From assembly GCF_001296025.1 (NCBI RefSeq), contig NZ_LJHV01000011.1:1-64000 (forward strand): 64,000 nt of DNA, read 5' to 3'. How positions within the stretch are numbered: the stretch's first letter is position 1; each line of letters begins with the position of its first letter. The notes under the pieces are model-generated. The model was not told the origin of the DNA and did no database searches. It saw only the letters and a list, made by a program, of their open reading frames with translations. A program made the position numbers and the translations under genes. Shown here piece after piece: positions 36,293-44,007 of the stretch. Origin of the DNA: Porphyrobacter sp. AAP60. GTDB taxonomy: Bacteria > Pseudomonadota > Alphaproteobacteria > Sphingomonadales > Sphingomonadaceae.

Positions 36293-37444
36293 CTAGGCTT
36301 CGATCTTCAGCAGCTTGATCGCGTTGGAATCGAGCACCTTGCCGCCAATCCGCTTGGTGGCGTAGAAGTGCACGAAGGGCTTGTTGGTGAAGGGGTCGCG
36401 CAGGATCCGGGTCGCGCCGCTTTCGGCAATCAGATAGCCGTGGCGGAAGTTGCCGAAGGCGATCGGGAAAGCGCCGCCCACCGCATCGGGCATGTCCTCG
36501 GCCTCGATCACCGGATAGCCGAGCAGGCGGTTTGGCTGACCTTCGACCATCCCCGGCTGCCACAGGAACGCGCCATCGGCGGTCTTGAGCTTGCGCACCG
36601 CAGCCAAGGTGGATGAATTCATCACGAATACCGCCCCCTGCCGATGACCGGACTTCAGCGAGTGGATCAGGTCGATCAGCTTGGCATCGGGCGCGGCGTT
36701 GAAGCCGGTCGCACTGCCCGATCCGATATACTGCACCGTGCCAAAGGCGCGCACACCGTCTTCGGCGGTGCTGGTGGCGGCGGTCAGGAAACCTTCGGGC
36801 TGCCCCACGCCGGTGCCGCCAACGAAGGCGGTGCCTTCGGCGCGGGCAAATTCAAGCGCGATTTCGCTGGCGAGCCAGCTTTCCAGATCGAAGGCGGCAT
36901 CATCCAGCATCCCCTGGCTGGCTGCCGGGTTGGCATAGAGATCGCCCGATGGCGGCGCGATTTCGGCAAACTGCGGCGTTCCGGTTTCAGGGCGCGGGGC
37001 AACTTCGCTGACCCAGCCGGAGGCAACGCCGCCGGTGGCGACCAGCTTGCGATAGCCTGAGGTGCCAGTCTGCACCACCTGGGCGATGGCGCGGATCGGG
37101 CTGATGTCGGCAAGGGTCGATGCGATCATGGCATCGATCTGGCGCGGCACGGCATAGCCGCCATCACCCGGCGCCGCCCCACTGATCGACTTCAGTTCGG
37201 TTTCGCGGCCGCGGCGCAGGTAGCCATCGACGAAGCCTTTCACTTCGGCCGTATCGGTGCCGGGCGTGGTGCCGATCACCGGACGCGCGGCGGCACGTGC
37301 CACCTTGTCGAGGCGCGATTTCACCTCGTCAACATCGCTGCGCAGTCCGGCAATGGCAGCATCGGCCTGATCCTGCCGGGCAACAATGTCGAAGCTCGCG
37401 TCGATCGGATCGGTGGGGGCGATGGCAGTGGTGGTATTTTCCAT
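36293..37444 (-). CDS. GTA major capsid protein (g5-like, HK97 fold)
   Basis: A 383-residue HK97-family capsid protein. The N-terminal coiled-coil scaffold (about residues 20-75, QADAAIAGLRSDVDEVKSRL) precedes a likely processing site, then the capsid core with GYAVPRQIDAMI, SGYRKLVATGG and QPEGFL. The g4 protease is expected to remove the scaffold. The ATG lies only 27 bases after an intrinsic terminator, and the stop is followed by three hairpins, an isolated position for an operon gene. Confidence 0.94.
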   Translation of the reverse strand: MENTTTAIAPTDPIDASFDIVARQDQADAAIAGLRSDVDEVKSRLDKVARAAARPVIGTTPGTDTAEVKGFVDGYLRRGRETELKSISGAAPGDGGYAVPRQIDAMIASTLADISPIRAIAQVVQTGTSGYRKLVATGGVASGWVSEVAPRPETGTPQFAEIAPPSGDLYANPAASQGMLDDAAFDLESWLASEIALEFARAEGTAFVGGTGVGQPEGFLTAATSTAEDGVRAFGTVQYIGSGSATGFNAAPDAKLIDLIHSLKSGHRQGAVFVMNSSTLAAVRKLKTADGAFLWQPGMVEGQPNRLLGYPVIEAEDMPDAVGGAFPIAFGNFRHGYLIAESGATRILRDPFTNKPFVHFYATKRIGGKVLDSNAIKLLKIEA

Positions 37445-37470
37445 GGGGCAGTGGCCTTTCGGTTGGGCAG

Positions 37471-37495
37471 AAAAAAGGCCGCCCCAGTGGCGGCC
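37471..37495 (-). terminator. Intrinsic terminator inside the GTA operon, just upstream of capsid
   Basis: On the minus strand GGCCGCC (37495..37489) pairs with GGCGGCC (37483..37477) around a five-base loop, followed by six T residues. This is a canonical Rho-independent terminator. It lies 31 bases after the protease stop and 27 before the capsid ATG. Capsid expression must therefore come by read-through, antitermination or an unseen promoter. Confidence 0.9.
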
Positions 37496-37525
37496 GGTGG
37501 AAAGTGGTTGGAGGGGCAGGGCGCC

Positions 37526-37933
37526 TCAGTTCACGAAATGCACCCGTGCACCGTGCTGGAGCGGGTGGGTGACAAGGCTGACCTCGAACAGGTCAACTTC
37601 CAGTAGCTCCCGGCCCGCTGGCGACTGGCGGGCAGCGCGGGTGCGGAAGCCGAAGCTGAGGCCGTTGACGGTGCCCGCTGCGAGCATCGCAGCCGCCCGG
37701 CTGTCGGGCCGGTCGATCCGCGCAATCACGCGCAGACCGCGTGCATCCTCGGCGATATGTTCGATCACGCCGATGGGTTGATCGGGCCGGTGCTGCCAGT
37801 AGAGCGGCAGCGGGGTGCGGCGTTCTGCGAGCGTGCGGGCAAAGGCTCCGCGCCGGATGGTGTCGCGGCCCGCATCGGCCACGTCGAACAGCGCGGCGTA
37901 TCCGGCGAAGCGGGAAGAAAGCGGCGCGTTCAC
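37526..37933 (-). CDS. GTA prohead protease (g4-like, U35 family)
   Basis: A 135-residue protease starting at a GTG that overlaps the previous stop (GTGA). The catalytic His is in YWQHRPDQPIG, the catalytic Ser in NGLSFGF, and the family ending FEVSLVTHPLQ is present. It is expected to trim the capsid scaffold during head maturation. The frame is open further upstream to 38023, but the family region begins near the GTG. Confidence 0.9.
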   Translation of the reverse strand: MNAPLSSRFAGYAALFDVADAGRDTIRRGAFARTLAERRTPLPLYWQHRPDQPIGVIEHIAEDARGLRVIARIDRPDSRAAAMLAAGTVNGLSFGFRTRAARQSPAGRELLEVDLFEVSLVTHPLQHGARVHFVN

Positions 37934-38235
37934 AGCAAATCCCACGCGCCAAGCCGCACTGCGATGCCGATCAGCAGCAACGCCAGCGCGCCGCGGATCA
38001 GCCAGTCGACAAACGCCTTCCATGCACTGGTCTTGGCATCGCGCCAGGCTTTCAGCAGTTCGCGAAGCTCGCCCAGATCATCCTCGGCATGGGGATCGCC
38101 GAGGCCGAGCCGATCCAGCACGCGGTCGGCGGCCAGCACGCTGGCTTCCTCGATAATCGCGCGCAGGGTGACCAGTTCAGCCCCTTCGCTGCGGGCCTGC
38201 GCCATCAGGCTGGCCAGCATGTCTTCGCGGTTCAT
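37930..38235 (-). CDS. DUF6127-type GTA-associated membrane protein
   Basis: A 101-residue protein starting MNREDMLASLMAQARSEG. It is helical with a C-terminal transmembrane segment (FVDWLIRGALALLLIGIAV). Position between portal and protease matches the GTA gene called g3.5 and the DUF6127 family, which is common in sphingomonad GTA clusters. It overlaps the portal stop (ATGA) and the protease start (GTGA). Function unknown. Confidence 0.75.
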   Translation of the reverse strand: MNREDMLASLMAQARSEGAELVTLRAIIEEASVLAADRVLDRLGLGDPHAEDDLGELRELLKAWRDAKTSAWKAFVDWLIRGALALLLIGIAVRLGAWDLL

Positions 38236-39401
38236 TGGGCATTCTCCCCGGAGGCTTCCTCGACCGGCAGGCCGAGCATCTGGCGCTTTTCGGCGCGGGT
38301 GAGGAATTCGGCATCGGAGACTTGCGACCACAACCGTTCGCGGTCTTCGGAAAGGGCTGGCACCCGGTCGAAATCGATCCGCAAGCTTGCTGCCGGGAAC
38401 CACGGGGCAAGGCCTTCGCGCAGTGCGGCAAATACCTTTTCCGCCAGCGGCAGCAGCGTCAGCCGCCACAGCGCACGGTTGGCTTCGCGGTAATTGGCGT
38501 AGGTGTTGTCTCCCGGCAGGCCGAGCAGCATCGGCGGCACGCCGAACGCCAGCGCGATGTCACGTGCCGCAGCGCTTTTGAGCGTCGCGAAATCCATGTC
38601 GGCCGGGCTGAGCGCCATGCTTTGCCATTTCAGCCCGCCATCCAGCAACATGGGCCGCCCGGCATTGGCTGCGCCCGAAAAGGCAACATCAAGTTCGCGC
38701 TTCAGCCGATCGAACTGTTCCTGCGCCAGGGCCGCACCGTCGCCGGTTTCATAGACCAGCGCGCCCGATGGCCGCGCCGCATTCTCCAGCAAAGCGCGGT
38801 TCCAGTTGGTCGCGGCATTGTGGATCAGCACTGCCTGCCAGGCCGCCTCCAAAGCGCCAGCGCCGCAGTGATCGTCGAGCGGATGCATCGTCCGGATCGC
38901 GATGATCCCCGGCCAGCCATCCTCATCTTCCAGCGCGATCCGGCTGGTGCGCCCGCTGACAGTGTAATCATAGGCGCAGGGCCAGCCATCCGGCCCGGTC
39001 ACCACCTTGACCCGTTCAGGCCGCAGCGCGAACAGTTCCACTGGCGTGCCGCTCGCGTCTTTCAGGATCTGGACATAGCCATTGCCGTGCAACAGCAGGT
39101 TGGCAGCGAGCGTTTCGACCAGCGATTGTCCCGCACTGGTGGCGGTGACGAGTGCGGTAAGTTGCGGATCATCACAGGCAAGCGGTGCCTGACCGATGCT
39201 TTCGGCTGCAATGCGCACAGACCGCTGGGCGATCGGATTGGCGAGGAAGCCTTCTGTGACAGCGCGGCTGTATTCGTAACTTCGCGGAGCCGGGCCGGTT
39301 TCGAAGGCCGGATACCAACCCTGCATCAACCCCGGCGCCAAAGGCACACGGGCGCGCTCCCCGCCCTTGAAGGCGGAGAGGAAATTTTCGAACAATGCCA
39401 T
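38232..39401 (-). CDS. GTA portal protein (g3-like)
   Basis: A 389-residue HK97-family portal protein: FLANPIAQRSVRIAAESIG, NLLLHGNGYVQI and AFGVPPMLLGLPGDNTYANY motifs. Twelve copies form the DNA entry ring. AAGGAAC precedes ATG 39401 by five bases; the upstream in-frame extension lacks support. It follows the terminase stop by 29 bases. Confidence 0.94.
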   Translation of the reverse strand: MALFENFLSAFKGGERARVPLAPGLMQGWYPAFETGPAPRSYEYSRAVTEGFLANPIAQRSVRIAAESIGQAPLACDDPQLTALVTATSAGQSLVETLAANLLLHGNGYVQILKDASGTPVELFALRPERVKVVTGPDGWPCAYDYTVSGRTSRIALEDEDGWPGIIAIRTMHPLDDHCGAGALEAAWQAVLIHNAATNWNRALLENAARPSGALVYETGDGAALAQEQFDRLKRELDVAFSGAANAGRPMLLDGGLKWQSMALSPADMDFATLKSAAARDIALAFGVPPMLLGLPGDNTYANYREANRALWRLTLLPLAEKVFAALREGLAPWFPAASLRIDFDRVPALSEDRERLWSQVSDAEFLTRAEKRQMLGLPVEEASGENAQ

Positions 39402-39430
39402 CGGAGTTCCTTTGTCTCGGGTAAGACGGG

Positions 39431-40759
39431 TCACATTTGCCGCACGCTGGGGCGCAGGTTCCGCCCCAGCATCAGCTCACTCAGACCCCACACCAGCGCA
39501 TCGGCGCGGTCGGGGCTGCGGCCGGGGCCGGCGTAGGTTCCGCCGGCCAGCAATCCGCACAATTGGTCTTCCAGCTGCGCAAATTGTCCGGCGTGGCGCA
39601 CGCGCCCGGCGGCATAGAGCGCGGCGACAGGTTCGGCGCGGGCGACCTTGCCGCGGCTGGCGTGCACCAGCCTGATCGGCAATGATTGATCGGCGGCGCG
39701 CAGCACGCTTTCGACCATCGCGCCGCCCTGATTGGCTTCGGCCACCACGCGGTCTGCGTTCCATTCACGCGCCGCATCGGCAACGCGGGTGGCCCAATCT
39801 GCTGGCGCTGCATCCTTTACCGAACAATCGGCGAGCACCCGTGCGATCCCGTCCTCGCCCAAACTCGCAACAATGATCCCGCATTCATCGCCGTTGGTTC
39901 CGGCAGGCGGATCGACCGCCACCACCACACGGCGATGTTCGCTGGCGGCGACAGGTTCCCGCGCAGCCTCCAGCATCATCCGCGTCCAGAGCGCGCCCTG
40001 GATATCTAGCAGCAGTTCGCCGTCGATTTCCTGCCGGGCGAGCTGCGTTTCGCCGAATTCGCTGGCGATGGCTGCAAGGAATCGATCCGGCAGATGGGCG
40101 GCGTTATCCCGCGTCGATCCGCGGCTGATCGCCACATCGCCGTCTGCCTGTTGCTGCGCCACAAGCCGCTGCAACAGCGGCACCGCGCGCGGTGTGGTGG
40201 TGACAGTGATGCGCGGATCAGTGCCCAGTCTGAGGCCAAGCAGCAGATTGTCCCAGCACCGCGTCGCCCGTTCGTGGCTTAGCGGCCACTTGCCGATTTC
40301 ATCGCACCAGGCGTGGCTGTGCTGGGGGCCGCGCAAAGCCTCCGGCTCGGCTGCGGAAAACAGCTGCGCCTGCGCGCCATTCCTGAACCTTACGCGGTGC
40401 AGCGAAGGCTCGAAGCGCGGACGATCATCCACCGGATAAAGCGACAACAGACCGCTTTCGCCCTCCACCATCACCGCGCGCGCCTCTGCCAGCGAGGATG
40501 AGACGAGAGCGATACGCGCTCCCGGATCGGCATCGGCCACCATTCGCACCCATTCCGCGCCGGTGCGGGTTTTGCCGAACCCGCGCCCGGCCATGATCAG
40601 CCAGACCCGCCAGTCGCCCGGCGGCGGCAGCTGTTCGGGCCTCGCAGTGTAGGCCCACTGGTATTTGAATGCGTTGCGTTCCCGCTGCGACATCCGTTCA
40701 ACCAGCAACCGGCGGACCGTGGCGGGTTCGGTCGCCAACCATTCGAAGGGGGCGCCCAT
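39431..40759 (-). CDS. GTA large terminase (g2-like)
   Basis: A 442-residue packaging motor. Walker A is MAGRGFGKTRTG (about residues 55-66), Walker B is in HAWCDEIGKW, and the RNase-H-like nuclease domain has VAVDPPAG, VAEANQGGAM and DRADALVWGL. It should package host DNA by headful, as in RcGTA. Its ATG overlaps the stop of g1 (TGATG). The gene appears intact, with all motifs present. Confidence 0.94.
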   Translation of the reverse strand: MGAPFEWLATEPATVRRLLVERMSQRERNAFKYQWAYTARPEQLPPPGDWRVWLIMAGRGFGKTRTGAEWVRMVADADPGARIALVSSSLAEARAVMVEGESGLLSLYPVDDRPRFEPSLHRVRFRNGAQAQLFSAAEPEALRGPQHSHAWCDEIGKWPLSHERATRCWDNLLLGLRLGTDPRITVTTTPRAVPLLQRLVAQQQADGDVAISRGSTRDNAAHLPDRFLAAIASEFGETQLARQEIDGELLLDIQGALWTRMMLEAAREPVAASEHRRVVVAVDPPAGTNGDECGIIVASLGEDGIARVLADCSVKDAAPADWATRVADAAREWNADRVVAEANQGGAMVESVLRAADQSLPIRLVHASRGKVARAEPVAALYAAGRVRHAGQFAQLEDQLCGLLAGGTYAGPGRSPDRADALVWGLSELMLGRNLRPSVRQM

Positions 40760-41220
40760 CAGGCCGCTGCGCTGTCGGGTTTGCTCTTGGCGAGCCGCCG
40801 CCGGATTTCCTCGATCTTGCGATCGATCGAAGCGCGCACTTCGGCTGCGCTGACATCGGGTTCACGGCTCTGGCCTGTCGAGGCCGTATCGCGGTGCGCG
40901 GCAAGCAGACGAATGGCATTGGCGAAATCGAACTTTTCGCCATCGCCGGTTTTGAAATCGCCTTCGCGCAGGCGGCGCAGCACTTCCATTTCAAGGTGCG
41001 AATAGCCTTCGCACAACGCGGTCTGCCACTGGTGTGCGAAATCGGGTTGGGCGCGGCGCAGGCGGTAAACCCGGCTGACTTCGATCCCGGCGTGCTCTGC
41101 CGAACGGGTGACATTCGAACTTTCCGCCAGGTGATCCAGAAACCGGTTGCGCCAGTGCCGATCTGTTGCGGCTTGGGTCAGGTCAGCAGGGTTGTTTTGC
41201 GCAGGGACACGCTTCGCCAT
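40759..41220 (-). CDS. GTA g1-like small terminase / DNA-binding protein
   Basis: A 153-residue protein with a helix-turn-helix-like segment (FLDHLAESSNVTRSAEHAG, then VYRLRRAQPDF) and a basic, coiled C-terminus (IDRKIEEIRRRLAKSK). Position before the large terminase matches GTA g1. ATG 41220 follows GGAG at nine bases; a TTG at 41226 is less likely. It is the first gene after the putative GTA promoter and leader hairpin. Confidence 0.82.
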   Translation of the reverse strand: MAKRVPAQNNPADLTQAATDRHWRNRFLDHLAESSNVTRSAEHAGIEVSRVYRLRRAQPDFAHQWQTALCEGYSHLEMEVLRRLREGDFKTGDGEKFDFANAIRLLAAHRDTASTGQSREPDVSAAEVRASIDRKIEEIRRRLAKSKPDSAAA

Positions 41221-41248
41221 CGGCAATACTCCATGCGCAGACAGCAGA

Positions 41249-41279
41249 AAGGCGGCACTTCCGCTGGGAAGGCCGCCTT
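41249..41279 (-). other. Strong hairpin in the leader of the GTA operon
   Basis: AAGGCGGC/GCCGCCTT and inner CTTCC/GGAAG form a 13-base-pair stem with one bulged base and a four-base loop. It lies between the putative promoter and g1, 28 bases before the g1 ATG. The 3' flank is only TTTCTGC, so termination would be weak. The terminator upstream of the capsid gene ends in the same TTTCTGC after its T-run, suggesting a shared type of control element. Confidence 0.75.
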
Positions 41280-41311
41280 GCTGGCGAATCGCTATTTCTC
41301 GACTGTGCCTA

Positions 41312-41366
41312 TCTCTAACCAGAGAGCGTCACGATGTCAAGATAAATAACCATATTGGTTATCTTG
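41312..41366 (-). promoter_or_regulatory. Putative GTA promoter with overlapping palindromic operator
   Basis: On the minus strand TTGACA (41340..41335), a 17-base spacer and TAGAGA (41317..41312) form a good sigma-70-type promoter, with a start near 41305. An imperfect palindrome at 41366..41338 (arms CAAGATAA/TTATCTTG, inner AACCA/TGGTT) overlaps the first three bases of the -35. This placement fits a repressor or activator site controlling GTA transcription; the protein is unknown and not encoded nearby. Confidence 0.65.
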
Positions 41367-41379
41367 CAGCTGGGAGTGT

Positions 41380-42618
41380 CTAGATAATCCCGATGGCCTT
41401 GCCGGCCCGCTCGAACATCCCGAGGATCGTCTGCACCTGCTCTGCCGAGTGCTCTGCGCACAGCGAGCAGCGCAGCAGGGTCATGCCCGCGGGGGTGGCA
41501 GGCGGGCGGGCGAGGTTGACGTAGAGGCCTTCCTTTAAAAGCGCCTCCCACATCATCGCGCCCTTTTCGAGATCGGGCATTATCACCGCGATAATCGCGC
41601 TTTGCGGGGTTTCCGTGCCGAGCTTGAAGCCCATAGCCTTCAGCCCGCCATGCAGCGTGCGGCTGTTCTCCCACAGATGCGCGCGCTTGTTCCCGCCGTG
41701 CATCAGCTTGCGGATCGATGTTGCGCTGCTCGCCATCACTGAAGGCGGCAGTGCGGCAGTGAAGACATAGGGGCGGCACACCAGCCGCAGGACTTCGAAT
41801 TTGGCGTGGTTCGACACGCAGAAACCGCCGACCGTGCCGACACTTTTGGAAAAGGTGCCGATGATGAAATCGACGTCGTCCAGCACGCCCTGCTCTTCGG
41901 CTACGCCGCGGCCGTGTTCGCCGATGAAGCCCATTGAATGCGCTTCGTCGACCAGCACGGTTGCGCCGTTTTCCTTGCAGACGCGTACCATCTCTTTCAA
42001 CGGGGCGACATCGCCCATCATCGAATAGACGCCTTCCAGCACCACCAGCTTGCCCGCGCCTTCGGGCACGCGCTTGAGCCGCTTTTCCAGCGCTTCGACG
42101 TCATTGTGTTTGAACGGCACAACTTCGGCGTTGCCCATCGCGCAGCCATCCCAGATCGATGCGTGGCTATCGATGTCGAGGATGATGTAATCGCCCTTGC
42201 CTGCCAGCGTCGAAATGATGCCGAGATTGGCCTGATACCCGGTCGAGAAGACCATCGCGTGATCCATGTCGTAGAATTCGCGCAAGGCCGTTTCGACATC
42301 GCGGTGATCGCGGAAGGTGCCGTTCAGCACGCGGCTGCCGGTGGTGCCTGCGCCGAAATCCTGCATTGCTGCCTGCCCGGCTGCAATCACGTCGGGATCG
42401 AAGGTCATGCCCATGTAATTATAGGTGCCGAGCAGGATCGTGTCGCGCCCGTTGCAGATCGCGCGGGTGGGCGACAGCACCTCTTCCATCACCAGACTGA
42501 ACGGGTCTTCCACCCCGGCGGCCAGCAAGGTCTCGCGGGTCTGGATGATCGGATCGAACTTCGCCAGCAGGTCAACCGTGGCGGGTGCGGTGATTGCGTC
42601 TGTCATGGACGTTGCCAT
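41380..42618 (-). CDS. spt: Serine palmitoyltransferase
   Basis: A 412-residue alpha-oxoamine synthase very similar to the Sphingomonas paucimobilis enzyme: TILLGTYNYMGMTFDPDVI, LVVLEGVYSMMGD, VDEAHSMGFIG and the PLP-lysine motif GTFSKSVGTVGG. It condenses serine with palmitoyl-CoA to 3-ketodihydrosphingosine, the first step of sphingolipid synthesis. It is distinguished from HemA and KBL by the ARPPATPAG segment. It follows the acyl carrier gene by two bases. Confidence 0.94.
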   Translation of the reverse strand: MATSMTDAITAPATVDLLAKFDPIIQTRETLLAAGVEDPFSLVMEEVLSPTRAICNGRDTILLGTYNYMGMTFDPDVIAAGQAAMQDFGAGTTGSRVLNGTFRDHRDVETALREFYDMDHAMVFSTGYQANLGIISTLAGKGDYIILDIDSHASIWDGCAMGNAEVVPFKHNDVEALEKRLKRVPEGAGKLVVLEGVYSMMGDVAPLKEMVRVCKENGATVLVDEAHSMGFIGEHGRGVAEEQGVLDDVDFIIGTFSKSVGTVGGFCVSNHAKFEVLRLVCRPYVFTAALPPSVMASSATSIRKLMHGGNKRAHLWENSRTLHGGLKAMGFKLGTETPQSAIIAVIMPDLEKGAMMWEALLKEGLYVNLARPPATPAGMTLLRCSLCAEHSAEQVQTILGMFERAGKAIGII

Positions 42619-42620
42619 TA

Positions 42621-42863
42621 TCAGCTATCCTGCAGCTTGTGCACTGCCGTGACGAGCTGGCCCCAGTTTTCGATCTCGGCCTGCTGGTTCATCGAGATGA
42701 TGATGTCGAATTCATCTTCGATCGCGGCGACGAAATCCATCACCGTCAGGCTGTCGAACTCAAGGTCGCCGGCAAAGGTGGTTGCCGGTTCGATCGAGAC
42801 GCCTTTCTTGTTGAACGGTTCGATCAGGGTGCGGATGCGCTCTTCGACTTCGGCGGGATTCAT
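42621..42863 (-). CDS. Acyl carrier protein linked to sphingolipid synthesis
   Basis: An 80-residue acyl carrier protein with the phosphopantetheine Ser in DLEFDSLTVMDF. It starts MNPAEVEERIRTLI at 42863; longer in-frame starts (42899) are possible but give an unusual length. Placement directly before spt implies that it delivers acyl chains to the sphingolipid pathway, as proposed for sphingomonads. It is not the housekeeping AcpP, which carries a DSL in GADSLD. Confidence 0.86.
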   Translation of the reverse strand: MNPAEVEERIRTLIEPFNKKGVSIEPATTFAGDLEFDSLTVMDFVAAIEDEFDIIISMNQQAEIENWGQLVTAVHKLQDS

Positions 42864-42988
42864 GGGACAAGAGCTTTCGTTGCGTTGGTTGTCGGGCATT
42901 ACCGCCCAAGGTAATACGCTTGCAAAGCGGCGGATGATGCAGCTTGTCAAGGTTTCGGCGTCCGGCGGGCGCGAATTGGGGGTGCTGT

Positions 42989-43519
42989 GTGAACGGAAAC
43001 GAGCCTGACGATACGCCGAAGGCGCCGCTGTCTTTGAACAGCGTTCACCTGATCCGCACCGCGCAATTGAACACTCTGTCGCTTTCGCAGATGGCCGATG
43101 GCAAGGCGAACATCCTGATCGGCGCGACCTTTGTGGTGTTTTCGCTGGTGATCACCCAGGCACTGTCCGGTAACGTAAACTGGTCGGTGATCTGCCTCGC
43201 GGTGACAGCCTTTGCATCGGCAATGTGCGCCGTGTTGGCGATTACCCCGCCGATGCGCGCGAAGGTGGTGCCGAAAGATCAATTCAACCCGCTGTTCTTC
43301 GGCCATTTTTCGACCATTTCCGAAGAACAATGGATCGCCGGGCTGTTCGACGGGATTCGCTCTGACGAAGCGCTGTACCGGATCATGCTGCGCGATCTCT
43401 ACCAGAACGGGCAGGTGCTCCACCATCGCAAATACCGCTATCTGGCGCTTGCCTACCGCCTGTTTCTGGGCGGGCTGGGCCTGACTCTGGCAGTGTTTCT
43501 GATAGAGAACCTGATTTAG
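42989..43519 (+). CDS. Pycsar effector-like membrane protein (DUF5706/PycTM)
   Basis: A 176-residue protein with a conserved LNTLSLSQMADGKANILIG segment leading into two helices (about residues 45-65 and 70-92), a central soluble part, and a C-terminal helix (LFLGGLGLTLAVFLIENLI). This matches the PycTM architecture, a membrane-disrupting effector activated by cyclic CMP/UMP in Pycsar defence. No cyclase is adjacent, so a defence role is uncertain. GTG 42989 has a GGGGG ribosome site. Convergent with divK, overlapping four bases. Confidence 0.7.
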   Translation: MNGNEPDDTPKAPLSLNSVHLIRTAQLNTLSLSQMADGKANILIGATFVVFSLVITQALSGNVNWSVICLAVTAFASAMCAVLAITPPMRAKVVPKDQFNPLFFGHFSTISEEQWIAGLFDGIRSDEALYRIMLRDLYQNGQVLHHRKYRYLALAYRLFLGGLGLTLAVFLIENLI

Positions 43520-43887
43520 GCGGCAGGCAGCAAATCGCGCACCGCGTTCATGAACGGGCTGATCGAAACCGGCTTGGACAAATATCCGGCTGCGCCCGCT
43601 GCACGAATCCGTTCTTCATCACCCTTGGCCGCAAAGGCCGTCACCGCCAGCACCGGAATCGCGCTGAGCATCCGGTCGGCCTTGGCCGCTTCGATCAGAT
43701 CGACGCCGGACACTCCGCCCAGCTGGATATCCATGATGATGAGATCGGGCGATGTGTCGCGCGCGGTTTGCAGCACCAGATTGCCATCGGCCACCGGGTC
43801 CACATCAAACCCGTTGGCCCGCAACACGTCGCAGAACAATTTCCTGTTGAGGTCATTATCCTCGACAACCATGATCCGCTTTGTCAC
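43516..43887 (-). CDS. divK: Single-domain response regulator DivK
   Basis: A 123-residue receiver domain with no output domain: acidic pocket VVEDNDLN, phospho-Asp in LIIMDIQLGG, Thr in VLAVTAFAAKGDEERI and Lys in YLSKP. The KGDEERIRxxG and LSKPxSxxxF stretches match DivK, the cell-fate regulator that works with PleC/DivJ and lowers CtrA activity. No kinase gene is next to it. Confidence 0.9.
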   Translation of the reverse strand: MTKRIMVVEDNDLNRKLFCDVLRANGFDVDPVADGNLVLQTARDTSPDLIIMDIQLGGVSGVDLIEAAKADRMLSAIPVLAVTAFAAKGDEERIRAAGAAGYLSKPVSISPFMNAVRDLLPAA

Positions 43888-43916
43888 TGCTCGCCCCGCA
43901 TTCGCCCGCTCTACGA

Positions 43917-43930
43917 CTAACCTTGGTTAA
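43917..43930 (-). promoter_or_regulatory. Possible CtrA-like box upstream of divK
   Basis: On the minus strand TTAACC-AA-GGTTAG lies about 30 bases upstream of divK. It is a near-palindrome and resembles the CtrA motif TTAA-N7-TTAA but with a six-base spacer and a TTAG second half. Weak match; it may be another operator or chance. Confidence 0.3.
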
Positions 43931-44007
43931 AGGACAGGACAATCCCGCTTCACTCTTCATCGGTACCGGTAAACCCGCAGTCGCTGGCGCTGGCGGCGCT
44001 CGGCTGG

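Noticed and set aside
27230..41220. A temperate prophage
   Set aside because: No integrase, attachment repeats, repressor, replication or lysis genes; gene order, short tape measure and cluster size match GTA clusters.
41315..41779. Minus-strand open frame of 154 codons across the spt end and GTA promoter
   Set aside because: It is in another frame of spt, has no family similarity and would run over the promoter.
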